64,000 bases of DNA from G963663315 sp963663315 (GTDB lineage Bacteria; Pseudomonadota; Gammaproteobacteria; Arenicellales; Poriferihabitantaceae). A program made the position numbers and the translations under genes. The notes below the pieces were generated by a model. The model was not told the origin of the DNA. It ran no database searches and saw only the letters and a program-made list of their open reading frames with translations. Location: assembly GCA_963663315.1 (NCBI GenBank), contig OY760176.1:744001-808000 (forward strand), written 5' to 3'. Shown here piece after piece: positions 8,180-15,887 of this stretch; the first letter of the stretch is position 1, and every line of letters begins with the position of its first letter.

Positions 8180-9418
8180 ATGAACAAAGAAATCAACTAT
8201 CCTGATGCGCAAGCATGGCATTGGAAAGAACAAAGCCCGTTTGCGCAGACCGTAGTTGTAGATGATCAGGTTTTTATCAGCGGTCAGCAGTCACTGGATC
8301 GCAATGGTGCGGTATTGAACCCGGGAGATATCGCTGCACAAACACGGAATGTGTTCGAAAATATGAAACTAAGCCTGGCCCGGGTCGGTCTTGGGTTGAG
8401 CAATCTGGTTCGATTGAATACCTATTACGTGTTTGATGGTGACGATGCGGATGCGACCCGGTACTGGGAGGATATGACCCGTGTCCGGCTAGAGTATTTC
8501 CCTGATCCGGGGCCGGCCGCTACTGCCGTACGTATCAAGGGTATGCCGTATCAAGGTCAGTTGATACAGATAGAAGGCGTGGCGCTGCGCGGAGAATCAT
8601 GGAGAAACCGGCAGCGCATCATGCCGGATGGAAGTTGGGACTGGAGTATCCCGATGCCATTGTCCCAGGGATGGAAAGTCGGTAATCGGATCTTTGTCGG
8701 CGGCCAGATATCTGCCGACGAAAACGGAACCCCGGTTCATGTGGGTGATCTTGATGCACAGACCAGAAATATCTATCGATACATCGGCAATATACTGTCC
8801 GATGCCGGAGCCTCTTACCAGGATGTCGTACACATCAAGGTATGTTTCAAATACGATAGCCGCAACCCCTTGACCAGGGTTGCCTTCGCAGACCGTATCA
8901 TGGAAATAACGAAAGAAATTATCGACGGCCCCGCTCCGGTGGTGACGGCGTTCGGTGTGGATTTGCTTTATCCGGGCCTTGATCTCGAAATTGACGCCAT
9001 GGCGATTGTTGATCCGGGGCGGAAAATTCTGACCCCCGACTGTCCTGTTGGCCGATACCAACCGGATGTTTTCTCTCACGGTATATCTGCGGCGGGAGAA
9101 ATTTATGTGGCAGGGCAAACTGCGCTCAATGATAATGCAGAGGTGATCTCAAAGGGTGATTTCGAGGCCCAGAGCAGGGTCGTATTCGAACGGATACAGG
9201 GGATTCTGGCACAGGCCGGGGCGACTTTGGAAGATGTGGTCAAACTCAATCTGTTTCTTGTCGGCGCAGATGATGAAATCGAGGATTCTTTTCACCAGAT
9301 GTCCCGGCTGTGGGCAGAGATCTGCCCGGATGGCCACCCTGCGATGACAACGGTGCGCGTTCACGAATCAGCGAAACCGGGGCTTTTGATCCAGGCCGAC
9401 TGTATTGCCCTGAAATAG
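8180..9418 (+). CDS. Protein with three tandem Rid (YjgF/YER057c/UK114) domains
   Basis: This 412-residue protein contains three chorismate-mutase-fold Rid repeats of about 130 residues: roughly 10-130 (VVVDDQVFISGQQS to LIQIEGVAL), 150-272 (VGNRIFVGGQIS to LEIDAMAI) and 285-412 (GEIYVAGQTA to LIQADCIAL). Stand-alone Rid proteins form trimers, so one chain could fold as a complete trimer. The canonical RidA arginine in P-A-R-S is replaced in all three repeats (PAAT, PVVT, PAMT). Simple enamine/imine deaminase activity is therefore doubtful, and it belongs with the divergent Rid subfamilies common in catabolic operons. It lies 39 bases after the monooxygenase beta subunit and before a deacetylase. 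Confidence 0.88.
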   Translation: MNKEINYPDAQAWHWKEQSPFAQTVVVDDQVFISGQQSLDRNGAVLNPGDIAAQTRNVFENMKLSLARVGLGLSNLVRLNTYYVFDGDDADATRYWEDMTRVRLEYFPDPGPAATAVRIKGMPYQGQLIQIEGVALRGESWRNRQRIMPDGSWDWSIPMPLSQGWKVGNRIFVGGQISADENGTPVHVGDLDAQTRNIYRYIGNILSDAGASYQDVVHIKVCFKYDSRNPLTRVAFADRIMEITKEIIDGPAPVVTAFGVDLLYPGLDLEIDAMAIVDPGRKILTPDCPVGRYQPDVFSHGISAAGEIYVAGQTALNDNAEVISKGDFEAQSRVVFERIQGILAQAGATLEDVVKLNLFLVGADDEIEDSFHQMSRLWAEICPDGHPAMTTVRVHESAKPGLLIQADCIALK

Positions 9419-9464
9419 TCTGGCAACCCCATCTGAAACAATTCAAACAAGACAGGAGAATAAC

Positions 9465-10376
9465 ATGATCAAAAACCCGGTACCGTGGCCTGACGGCGCA
9501 AAAGTCGCCTGCGCAATCACCTTCGATATTGATACCGATAGTATTTTGCATCTTGAGCATCGGGAACGAGCGCCGACCATGCTTTCGACCATGTCATGGT
9601 TGAAGTATGACGAAGTGGCTATCCCGAGACTGGTCGAGTTGTATGCGCGCCATGAAATCAAACAGACCTTTTTTTATCCGGCCTGGTGCATGGAGCGATA
9701 CCCTCATCTGGTTGACGTTATCCTGAAAGGCGGACACGAGATTGCAGCCCATGGGTACTTGCATGAAAACCCGAACAAGCTCAGCCCCGAAGACGAGTTG
9801 TACTGGTTTGAACGGCAGATCGAGGTGATCGTGAAAATGACCGGGAAACGCCCCAGAGGCTGGCGGGCGCCGTTGTACAATTTTTCCAAGCATTCGATTG
9901 ATTACATGATAGAGCAGGGATTTACATACGATGCCAGCCTGATGGGTGATGATATTCCGTATGTTCTTCAAACCAAAAAAGGTTCGGTGATCGAATTGCC
10001 CAGCCATTGGGCGATGGATGATTGGCCGCACTACACCCACGCTCCTGATATGAATTACATGATGCCGATCAAATCCCCGGACGAGGCCATGAATGTATTC
10101 ATGTCGGAATTTGAAGCCATGTACAGAAACGGTGGCTTGTGGGTCACAGTGTGGCATCCATTCGTATCCGGACGTTTGGCCCGTTGCGAACGGATAGGGC
10201 AGATGATTGAGGAAATGCAGAACCGTGGCGGGGTATGGTTTGCAACCATGGAAGAAATTGCCGCACACGTCCAGGCTTGTATTGATGACGGTTCCTGGAC
10301 TCCAAGGGTCGATAACCTGCCTTATTACGAAGGTCCGATCCTGGAACTCAGCGATGCCAGCGCTGGCCTTGCGTAA
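9465..10376 (+). CDS. Polysaccharide-deacetylase/NodB-fold amidohydrolase (PuuE relative)
   Basis: A 303-residue cytoplasmic member of carbohydrate-esterase-4-like hydrolases with no signal peptide. Motif 1 is TFDIDTDS (metal/base Asp at 21 and 23) and motif 2 is HGYLH (H96, H100). RGWRAPLYNF corresponds to the RxPY motif and TVWHPFVSGR to the C-terminal histidine motif. Cytoplasmic members act on C-N bonds of small molecules such as allantoin (PuuE) rather than on polysaccharide. A separate PuuE is encoded at 43798, so this copy probably has another amide substrate linked to the monooxygenase pathway. It ends the plus-strand operon and faces the M20 gene. Confidence 0.85.
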   Translation: MIKNPVPWPDGAKVACAITFDIDTDSILHLEHRERAPTMLSTMSWLKYDEVAIPRLVELYARHEIKQTFFYPAWCMERYPHLVDVILKGGHEIAAHGYLHENPNKLSPEDELYWFERQIEVIVKMTGKRPRGWRAPLYNFSKHSIDYMIEQGFTYDASLMGDDIPYVLQTKKGSVIELPSHWAMDDWPHYTHAPDMNYMMPIKSPDEAMNVFMSEFEAMYRNGGLWVTVWHPFVSGRLARCERIGQMIEEMQNRGGVWFATMEEIAAHVQACIDDGSWTPRVDNLPYYEGPILELSDASAGLA

Positions 10377-10418
10377 GACCCGGATACCACCGGGGATATC
10401 ACCTGTGGGAGCGTAATT

Positions 10419-11531
10419 TCAATAACACCAGTCGAGCGCAATTTTTCGATATAACTCAACGGATTGTTCAAGTCGGTTGACAGAACAATACTCATCAGTC
10501 TGGTGCGCCATGATCGCTTCGCCGGGGCCCAGTATGATGGTGGGCGGATTCCCGGATGCCCGGGACAGGAGAGGGCCATCGGTAAAATAGGTGGCGCCGC
10601 GGGCTTCGGGCAACACACCGGTCACCTCTTCAACAATTCCAAAGGTTTTCCGGACCCACTCTCCTTGCGGGTCTGACCATATACCCTCGACTGCAATCAA
10701 CTCTTCAAAGCTGATTTCATCTCCCAGCAGTTCGGCAAGTTCGGAGCGTATCTGCTCATGGGACTGACCCGGTACCGTGCGGATATCCACGCCAACCACC
10801 GCCCTGTCCGGAACAGAGTTCATATTCATGCCGCCTGTGATTGTCCCGACATTGAGAGTAGGCGCTCCGAGCACGTCATGTCGGCATCCCTTCCAGTCAA
10901 AATTCGCAAGTTTGCCTACGGCTCGCGCTGCTTTGTAAACGGCATTGTCGCCTTGTTCGGGCATGGAACCATGGGCGGTAATTCCGGTGGCAATCAAATT
11001 CAGCCAGTAAGCCCCTTTATGGCCGACGATCGGATAATTGGAAGTCGGTTCGCCGACAACGATAGCGCCGCACCGGGCCAGGGCATTTTGTTCTGCCAGA
11101 TGGGCGGCGCCATGGCAACCGGTTTCTTCTCCGGCCGTTATCACAAGTTCGAGGCCAGCGACAGGTTGTTTGCGCCGGGTTACTTCTTCGGCCGCAATGA
11201 CAAACGCTGCCACACCCGCTTTCATATCCGTGGTTCCACGGCCAACTAATTTGTCTCCATCCAGGTCGGCTGAAAATGGATCGTATTTCCAGTCGGCAGC
11301 GCCCAGCGGAACGGTGTCGATGTGGCCGGTAAAGCAGAGCGGCGGACCATCCCCGGAGCCTCTTATCCGTGCTGTCAGGCTGGTTCTTTTTTCTGCAAAT
11401 TCGTAATATCGCACCTCAAATCCGCAATCTTCCAGGTACTTTCCAAGATAGTGTGCACACTCGGATTCGTATCCTGACGGGTTTACCGTGTTGAAACGGA
11501 CCAGGTTCTGGGTGAGTTGGACAGGTTTCAT
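10419..11531 (-). CDS. M20 family metallo-amidohydrolase (ArgE/DapE/CPG2-like)
   Basis: A 370-residue dinuclear-zinc peptidase/deacylase. The metal and catalytic positions are visible: GHIDTVP (H70, D72), RGTTDMKAG (D102), GEETG (E135 base, E136) and GEPTS. The central dimerisation domain contains HGSMPEQGDNAVYKA. Relatives remove N-acyl or N-carbamoyl groups from amino acids, for example acetylornithine deacetylase. It is the last gene of the hypA-ureohydrolase operon, 43 bases after the ureohydrolase beta-like gene, so it probably handles an amide or ureido compound of that pathway. Substrate unknown. Confidence 0.85.
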   Translation of the reverse strand: MKPVQLTQNLVRFNTVNPSGYESECAHYLGKYLEDCGFEVRYYEFAEKRTSLTARIRGSGDGPPLCFTGHIDTVPLGAADWKYDPFSADLDGDKLVGRGTTDMKAGVAAFVIAAEEVTRRKQPVAGLELVITAGEETGCHGAAHLAEQNALARCGAIVVGEPTSNYPIVGHKGAYWLNLIATGITAHGSMPEQGDNAVYKAARAVGKLANFDWKGCRHDVLGAPTLNVGTITGGMNMNSVPDRAVVGVDIRTVPGQSHEQIRSELAELLGDEISFEELIAVEGIWSDPQGEWVRKTFGIVEEVTGVLPEARGATYFTDGPLLSRASGNPPTIILGPGEAIMAHQTDEYCSVNRLEQSVELYRKIALDWCY

Positions 11532-11574
11532 TAAAACGATCCGGAATCAAGTCGTGACCGACGCATTGTGCAAA

Positions 11575-12606
11575 TCATCGCAAATCAGACCGCCGGATTT
11601 TCTGATCAACAATTTCACCTCGTTGTTTTGCCATCGAAGCCATCAACCGCAGAACTATGCATACTGCCAGTTTCGAGGTGGCGCCGCTGACATCAAAGAT
11701 CGGAGCCAGGTCCGATATTTCAATAATGCTGGCAGATCCTCTTTGGCCAAGCAGGTTTGTTGTCTGCATCATTTCGCGGGACTCGAATCCACCTGGTTCA
11801 GGTGCGGTCACCCCGGGCGCTGCCGAAGCATCCATGATGTTCATGTTGAAACTCAGGTATTGTGCGTCAGTACCGTTCCAGACCTGATCGCCTGATTCCG
11901 TAACAACCGTTTCGAGACCGCGGTTCAGCACTTCATCCATTGAGTGAAACCGGATTCCCCGCTCCTTTGCGAGTTCCACATGATCTTTCGGATTCATGGA
12001 ATTACGTGCACCGACATGCGCCATATTTGCAGTGTCGACATTAGGCAGTTCGCTGACTCTGGCCAATGTACATGGACTGGCCATTTTCTCTCCGGCCCAG
12101 CTATCCGCCATCTCCAGATGAGCGCCGAAATACATGTATCCCATTTTTCGGTCTTCACCAATATGATCAGACAACGCTTTTGCCGCAGAAATTGATATAG
12201 AGTGGTCGCCACCACATATCACCGGCGCCACATCCGAAGCCAGCACCTCCCTGACCGCCCGATAAATTCGATCGTGAGCGAGTTCAGGCATGACTTTCGG
12301 TATGCGTACATTGCCGCAATCGACACAGGCGCCTTCAAGGTCAACCTGAAATTCAAACCAGTAAGGAAAATATTCATGGCTGGCTACCCGAAATGCCTGT
12401 GGTCCTTCTTCACATCCGGGTTTCCCCACATTGCCTTCGTCATAAGGAATGCCCATGAATGCAAAACGCGCACCGCTGTCTTTGAGTGCATCGGTTTGCA
12501 TACTGATCTGGGGAGAACGCAGAAATGTCACTACTCCTAAGGTCTTGAAATTTTCCGGGTCACCCAGAGGAGAAAACAGGTGCTCAAAATTCTTTGCAGG
12601 GTTCAT
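11575..12606 (-). CDS. Ureohydrolase-family subunit lacking the metal site (beta-like pseudoenzyme)
   Basis: A 343-residue arginase/agmatinase-fold protein whose dinuclear metal site is largely destroyed. H135 (GGDHS) and H163 remain, but the canonical DAHxD is GAHLE (D161 to Gly, D165 to Glu), and the canonical SxDxDxxD is SFNMNIMD (N254, N256). Four of six ligands are therefore replaced, while fold-defining segments such as the N-terminal GIPYDEGN and NMAHVGARN are retained. Annotating it as agmatinase would mislead. It follows an intact paralogue by 67 bases. Metformin hydrolase and dimethylguanidine hydrolase use exactly such a pair: a Ni-binding alpha chain and a ligand-free beta chain. 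A structural or substrate-pocket role is the best inference. Confidence 0.85.
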   Translation of the reverse strand: MNPAKNFEHLFSPLGDPENFKTLGVVTFLRSPQISMQTDALKDSGARFAFMGIPYDEGNVGKPGCEEGPQAFRVASHEYFPYWFEFQVDLEGACVDCGNVRIPKVMPELAHDRIYRAVREVLASDVAPVICGGDHSISISAAKALSDHIGEDRKMGYMYFGAHLEMADSWAGEKMASPCTLARVSELPNVDTANMAHVGARNSMNPKDHVELAKERGIRFHSMDEVLNRGLETVVTESGDQVWNGTDAQYLSFNMNIMDASAAPGVTAPEPGGFESREMMQTTNLLGQRGSASIIEISDLAPIFDVSGATSKLAVCIVLRLMASMAKQRGEIVDQKIRRSDLR

Positions 12607-12673
12607 TGATGAATTCTAGAAAATAGCCTCAGAAAAGGTTTTAGTTTGGTTTTCAGCTTGACGGGAAATGGTC

Positions 12674-13741
12674 TCAGGGTAATTTCCCCTGATCAAGTAA
12701 TGTCCTCGCCCGACTGCCAAGATACTGATAAACCATACAGCACGCCAGTTTGATACTCATGTCACTGACATCGAAATGGGGTGTCAGTTCTGATATTTCA
12801 AAAATGTCAGCGCCGTAAGTCCCGGCAATACGGGCATGTTTTATCACCTCTCTTGATTTAAGCCCGAAAGTTTCCGGAGCGGTAGTGCCGGGCATGCAAC
12901 TGGCGTCAATCGAATCGGTATCCCAGGACCAATATACACCATCGGTCCCATCCCAGGCGATGTCGAATATTTCCTTGCTGCAGACCTCTATACCGCGATC
13001 AGCAACCTCCTGCATCGGTATCATGCGTACTTTGTTGTCAATCCAGAAATCAACCCAGTCTTTCGGGTTCAAGCCATTCCGTGAGCACATATGCGCCATA
13101 TTTCCGCCGTCACAATTTGGCAGTTCAAAAGCGCGTGCCGGCCCCGAACAGTTGGTGTAGGGTGACCCTTCCCAATCAGGCGCGGAGTCCAGGTGGCAAT
13201 CAATATGCAAGTATCCTATCTTGCCGTTTTTATGAAAATCGGACAACGCCCTGGATCCGGGAATGGGTACGGAATGATCTCCGCCGCAGAGGATGACCTT
13301 GGCCCCCCCTTCAAGACATTCGGTTACATACTGGTAGATATATTCGTGGCTGCGTTCGTTATTTCCCGGAACGGTAGGTACGTCTCCGCAATCCACTGGA
13401 TTGAAAAAAGTCATCAGGTCAACATCAAACTCGAACATATACGGGAAGTATTGTGTTGAAGCTTCGCGGATGCCGGAAGGTCCCTGTGATGTGCCTGCCC
13501 GTACCATTTGCCCCTGATCCCATGGTACCCCGAGAAAGCAGATCTTTGCTCCCATCTGCCTGATTGCATCACGGTCCGGAGGGCAATATGGCGCACCCAT
13601 GAAAGTCGCAAGACCGCGGGATTTGAATGCACCGTTGTGTTTGCTCGGAGAATGGATATGATCGTCCTTGCCGGTATGTGCCGCTGGCCCTTGATGTTGA
13701 TGGGGAACGAACTCCCATGTATTGAAACCGCTGTTATTCAT
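12674..13741 (-). CDS. Ureohydrolase-family catalytic subunit (alpha-like, probable Ni-dependent guanidine-compound hydrolase)
   Basis: A 355-residue ureohydrolase with all six metal ligands in place: H156 (CGGDHS), D181/H183/D185 (DCHLDS) and D274/D276 (WSWDTDSID). The N-terminal extension (about 60 residues, His-rich HQHQGP and HIHSPSKH) exceeds ordinary agmatinases and recalls guanidine-type hydrolases. ATG 13741 is chosen because it sits inside the hypA stop (ATGAATAA), giving tight coupling; in-frame sequence continues upstream but falls within hypA. Ni-dependent guanidine hydrolase and heteromeric metformin/dimethylguanidine hydrolases accompany HypA-type chaperones, as here. The expected reaction is hydrolysis of a (substituted) guanidine to urea plus ammonia or an amine. 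Exact substrate not determinable. Confidence 0.85.
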   Translation of the reverse strand: MNNSGFNTWEFVPHQHQGPAAHTGKDDHIHSPSKHNGAFKSRGLATFMGAPYCPPDRDAIRQMGAKICFLGVPWDQGQMVRAGTSQGPSGIREASTQYFPYMFEFDVDLMTFFNPVDCGDVPTVPGNNERSHEYIYQYVTECLEGGAKVILCGGDHSVPIPGSRALSDFHKNGKIGYLHIDCHLDSAPDWEGSPYTNCSGPARAFELPNCDGGNMAHMCSRNGLNPKDWVDFWIDNKVRMIPMQEVADRGIEVCSKEIFDIAWDGTDGVYWSWDTDSIDASCMPGTTAPETFGLKSREVIKHARIAGTYGADIFEISELTPHFDVSDMSIKLACCMVYQYLGSRARTLLDQGKLP

Positions 13742-14108
13742 AAAGTGTAAACTCTCCTGATTCGTTCCTGTCCAATTCGATTGCAACCAGTTGCATTTCA
13801 CGACCGGTAACAATGTCAGGTGTCGGAGCGCTGCAGTCCGGGCAGGCAAAACTGTAACGTGACCCCGGCGACCTGATCTGATCGCATCGACCGCAATATA
13901 CAGTCAACGGGACTTCTTCTATTTCAAGCACGGCGCCTTCACAACCTGTGCCTTTGGAAGCCGACCCGAAACAAAAATAAAGTGATCTCAACATGCCAGA
14001 CAACACACCCAGTCTGACACTGATTCGTCGAACTTTATGCGCGCCGTTTTGTTCGGCATGTTCGCATGCCAGTTGAATAAGACTCTGCGCTATCGAAAGC
14101 TCATGCAT
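13734..14108 (-). CDS. hypA-like: HypA-like nickel metallochaperone
   Basis: A 124-residue protein with the essential N-terminal MHE (nickel-binding His2) and a zinc site of two CxxC motifs, CGRC and CPDC. It delivers Ni(II) to a target enzyme, classically hydrogenase or urease. No hydrogenase or urease gene is nearby. It overlaps the alpha ureohydrolase by eight bases, which points to dedicated nickel loading of that enzyme, as for the HypA-like partner of guanidine hydrolase. A HypB-type GTPase partner is not in the window. It is the first gene of the operon and is divergent from the Lrp regulator. Confidence 0.92.
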   Translation of the reverse strand: MHELSIAQSLIQLACEHAEQNGAHKVRRISVRLGVLSGMLRSLYFCFGSASKGTGCEGAVLEIEEVPLTVYCGRCDQIRSPGSRYSFACPDCSAPTPDIVTGREMQLVAIELDRNESGEFTLYE

Positions 14109-14355
14109 GACAGGTCATCGATCCGGTACAGTAGATTGTACATCTGATATATTCCTCTTTTGAATTCAACCACTGCCTGGGCGGGAAACAACGTTTACCG
14201 GACAGACTAAAAACGGGGACAGCTTTCTTACTGAATCGGTCAGGTAATTTTATTTGTACTGATTGCGGATGTCAAACCATATAGTGAAGATTCTTACGAA
14301 ACCAAGATTATGCTCTATCAAAAACATGCAAATCATCTTAATATTGGGGTTTTTC

Positions 14356-14368
14356 TACGATCTTCGTA
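14356..14368. promoter_or_regulatory. Palindromic operator candidate upstream of the Lrp gene
   Basis: TACGA, central TCT, then TCGTA forms a perfect palindrome 19 bases before the lrp ATG, in the 279-base region shared with the divergent hypA operon. A related TTACGAA half lies at about 14293. Lrp-family regulators commonly bind such sites and autoregulate. The link to this Lrp protein is inference. Confidence 0.4.
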
Positions 14369-14387
14369 ATTTGAGTATCCGAAAACC

Positions 14388-14948
14388 ATGAAAAAACGAA
14401 ACCCCTCTATCAGACCACTACGCATTGCGCCTGCAGATAAAAAGAAGGAGTTGAGCAAGGTCGCAGCTAAAATGGTACCCCGTTCCCTGCTATCCGACCC
14501 GTTTAACCGGGCTATTATTGAACGTTTGCAGGAAGACGGCAGATTGCCTTATTCAACAATCGCCCGCGATCTTGAGACATCTGAAGGGACGGTTCGTAAC
14601 AGGGTGAATCAAATGGTTGATTCAGGTGTATTGAGAATTGTGGCCGTAGCAGACCCGATGGCGTTGGATCATGCGGCCTATGCATTTATCGGCTTGACAC
14701 TATCTGCTGGCGCAGACCCGCGTATCGTTGCAAAGCCATTTGTAGACAGGGACGAAGTCATGTTTGTATTGTTTGCAGGTGGGCACTATGACCTGTTGAT
14801 TGAAGTTCTGTGCAAGACCCATGAGGACATGCGGGATTTCATTCTGGAGATGTGCTATGGGCAACCCGACATAAACAGCGTGGTTCCGATGATGGGACTC
14901 GAGGTGTTTAAATACCAGTTAAAATGGGACGACCAGCAGTGGTCATGA
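14388..14948 (+). CDS. Lrp/AsnC family transcriptional regulator
   Basis: A 186-residue regulator. An unusual 35-residue basic N-terminal extension precedes the winged helix-turn-helix (RAIIERLQEDGRLPYSTIARDLETSEGTVRNR... region, about residues 43-85). A C-terminal RAM ligand-binding/oligomerisation domain with FAGGHYDLLIEV follows (about 100-175). Typical Lrp proteins are 150-165 residues. It sits at the edge of the ureohydrolase/monooxygenase island and is divergent from hypA, so it is the most likely local regulator, possibly sensing an amino acid or the guanidine compound. Genes after it are unrelated foreign DNA. Confidence 0.88.
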   Translation: MKKRNPSIRPLRIAPADKKKELSKVAAKMVPRSLLSDPFNRAIIERLQEDGRLPYSTIARDLETSEGTVRNRVNQMVDSGVLRIVAVADPMALDHAAYAFIGLTLSAGADPRIVAKPFVDRDEVMFVLFAGGHYDLLIEVLCKTHEDMRDFILEMCYGQPDINSVVPMMGLEVFKYQLKWDDQQWS

Positions 14949-15270
14949 AGCAATGTCAGCCTGAGTCGGTCCCCGTTACTGCTGATCGCGCCGCCGCTGA
15001 AGGCCGCCGCCACCCTCCCTGGGAGACCTGGCGCCATAGCCCTCCCGGCTGCTGTAGCCCGCAAGCCGGTCGATAACTTCATCTGTTCCGACTGAGCACC
15101 TCGTATAACGCGGCGATTATTTTGTGATGACGCCACCTTTCCAAGCGCTTGCAACGGTCCGGTTATGCGTGGTTACGCCCCCTTTCTCAGGCAGACGGAA
15201 TCCCCCGTCCGTGGGGAACTATGCACGGCTTTTCGGGGTCATCCCAATAAGGGCATACCGCGAATTACCG

Positions 15271-15341
15271 CAGAAGAAATTCAGACGTAATTCAGAAGAA
15301 AATCAGAAGAATTTCAGAAGAATTTCAGGCGAAATCAGAAG
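15271..15341. repeat. Degenerate short tandem repeat of a TTCAGAAG-like unit
   Basis: The motif CAGAAGAA with variants AATTTCAGAAG and AAATCAGAAG recurs about six times over 71 bases, with 10-11 base periodicity in its middle. It is purine-rich on the plus strand and not in a credible gene. Function unknown. Confidence 0.6.
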
Positions 15342-15495
15342 GTCGCGGGGGGCCGGTTCGGGGGATGATTTTCACCGATCCGGCGGTGTCCATTCAGCGC
15401 CCGGAAATTTTTTTTCGGGGTAAAAATCCATCAACCTGGTACAAAAATAAAAAGACACATAAAAACAACCAGTTAGGCCATTTCGGATGACATTG

Positions 15496-15527
15496 ATGCG
15501 CTCGATAACTATATTTATCGAGCGCAT
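15496..15527 (+). repeat. Dif-like recombination site, copy 1
   Basis: A left arm ATGCGCTCGATAA, a six-base spacer CTATAT and a right arm TTATCGAGCGCAT form a perfect 13-6-13 palindrome with an asymmetric centre. The geometry (ATAA, six bases, TTAT) is that of a tyrosine-recombinase core site such as dif. The site lies about 360 bases beyond the 3-prime end of the recombinase gene. Confidence 0.7.
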
Positions 15528-15704
15528 GAGAATAATTATTCTTTTCTCTCCTGTCAAGGGGTTTAACGGAGGAGTTTTTACTGCTGTTTTCACCCTGATT
15601 CCTCCGAATGCGGGAATAATATTCCAGAATAGGCCCGGTTCGTAGTATGGGAAATAATAGAAAAAGATCGTATTCGGCTAAAAAAGGGGTGTTTTTTTCA
15701 TTTG

Positions 15705-15733
15705 ATGCGCTCGATAACTACATTTGTGCGATG
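15705..15733 (+). repeat. Degenerate half-site of the dif-like sequence
   Basis: The left arm ATGCGCTCGATAA is identical to copy 1 and the spacer CTACAT differs at one base, but the right arm (TTGTGCGATG) is largely lost. It has the orientation of copy 1. It may be a relic of an earlier insertion or excision. Confidence 0.6.
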
Positions 15734-15887
15734 CAGCACGCCTGTTTGGGGCCAGCGTGGTTTTTTTGGGCTTTACAGATATTTTTCTCTTTTCCTGTCT
15801 TTTTCTTCTCTTCTTTTTTCCTTCTTCCCCGGGTTTTTCCGGTTTCTTTTCAGCCTGGCCCTGATCCTTAAGAGCCTCCTCTCAGGC

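Larger units (their letters stand above)
14949..15887. other. 939-base region without a convincing gene, left flank of the GC-rich element
   Basis: No open frame here has protein-like composition. The few short frames are low-complexity (RRNSEENQKNFRR-like, FFFSSFFLL-like). The stretch holds GC-rich debris just after lrp, a micro-repeat tract at 15271-15341, a complete dif-like site at 15496-15527 and a half-degenerate copy at 15705-15733. It looks like the decaying edge of an inserted element. Confidence 0.6.

Noticed and set aside
9465..10376. Calling the deacetylase near the monooxygenase an allantoinase
   Set aside because: It lacks the PuuE-specific N-terminus and HCRLAGRPGR ending seen in the true puuE at 43798.
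11575..13849. Annotating both ureohydrolases as agmatinase (speB)
   Set aside because: One lacks four of six metal ligands and the other has a long N-terminal extension and a coupled nickel chaperone; no polyamine genes are adjacent.
12674..13849. Longer start for the alpha ureohydrolase at 13849
   Set aside because: The extra 36 residues are hypA sequence read in another frame; ATG 13741 sits in the hypA stop overlap.
14109..14387. Guanidine-I type riboswitch upstream of hypA or lrp
   Set aside because: I could not find the conserved ACGR-type core or paired stems by eye in this region or in 4370-4623; a covariance-model search would decide.
15124..15423. Small protein in the left flank
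   Set aside because: Its sequence is a translation of the micro-repeat tract with no start signal or protein-like composition.
15647..15871. Small hydrophobic protein (Phe-rich)
   Set aside because: Overlaps the degenerate recombination site, is low complexity and has no ribosome-binding sequence.
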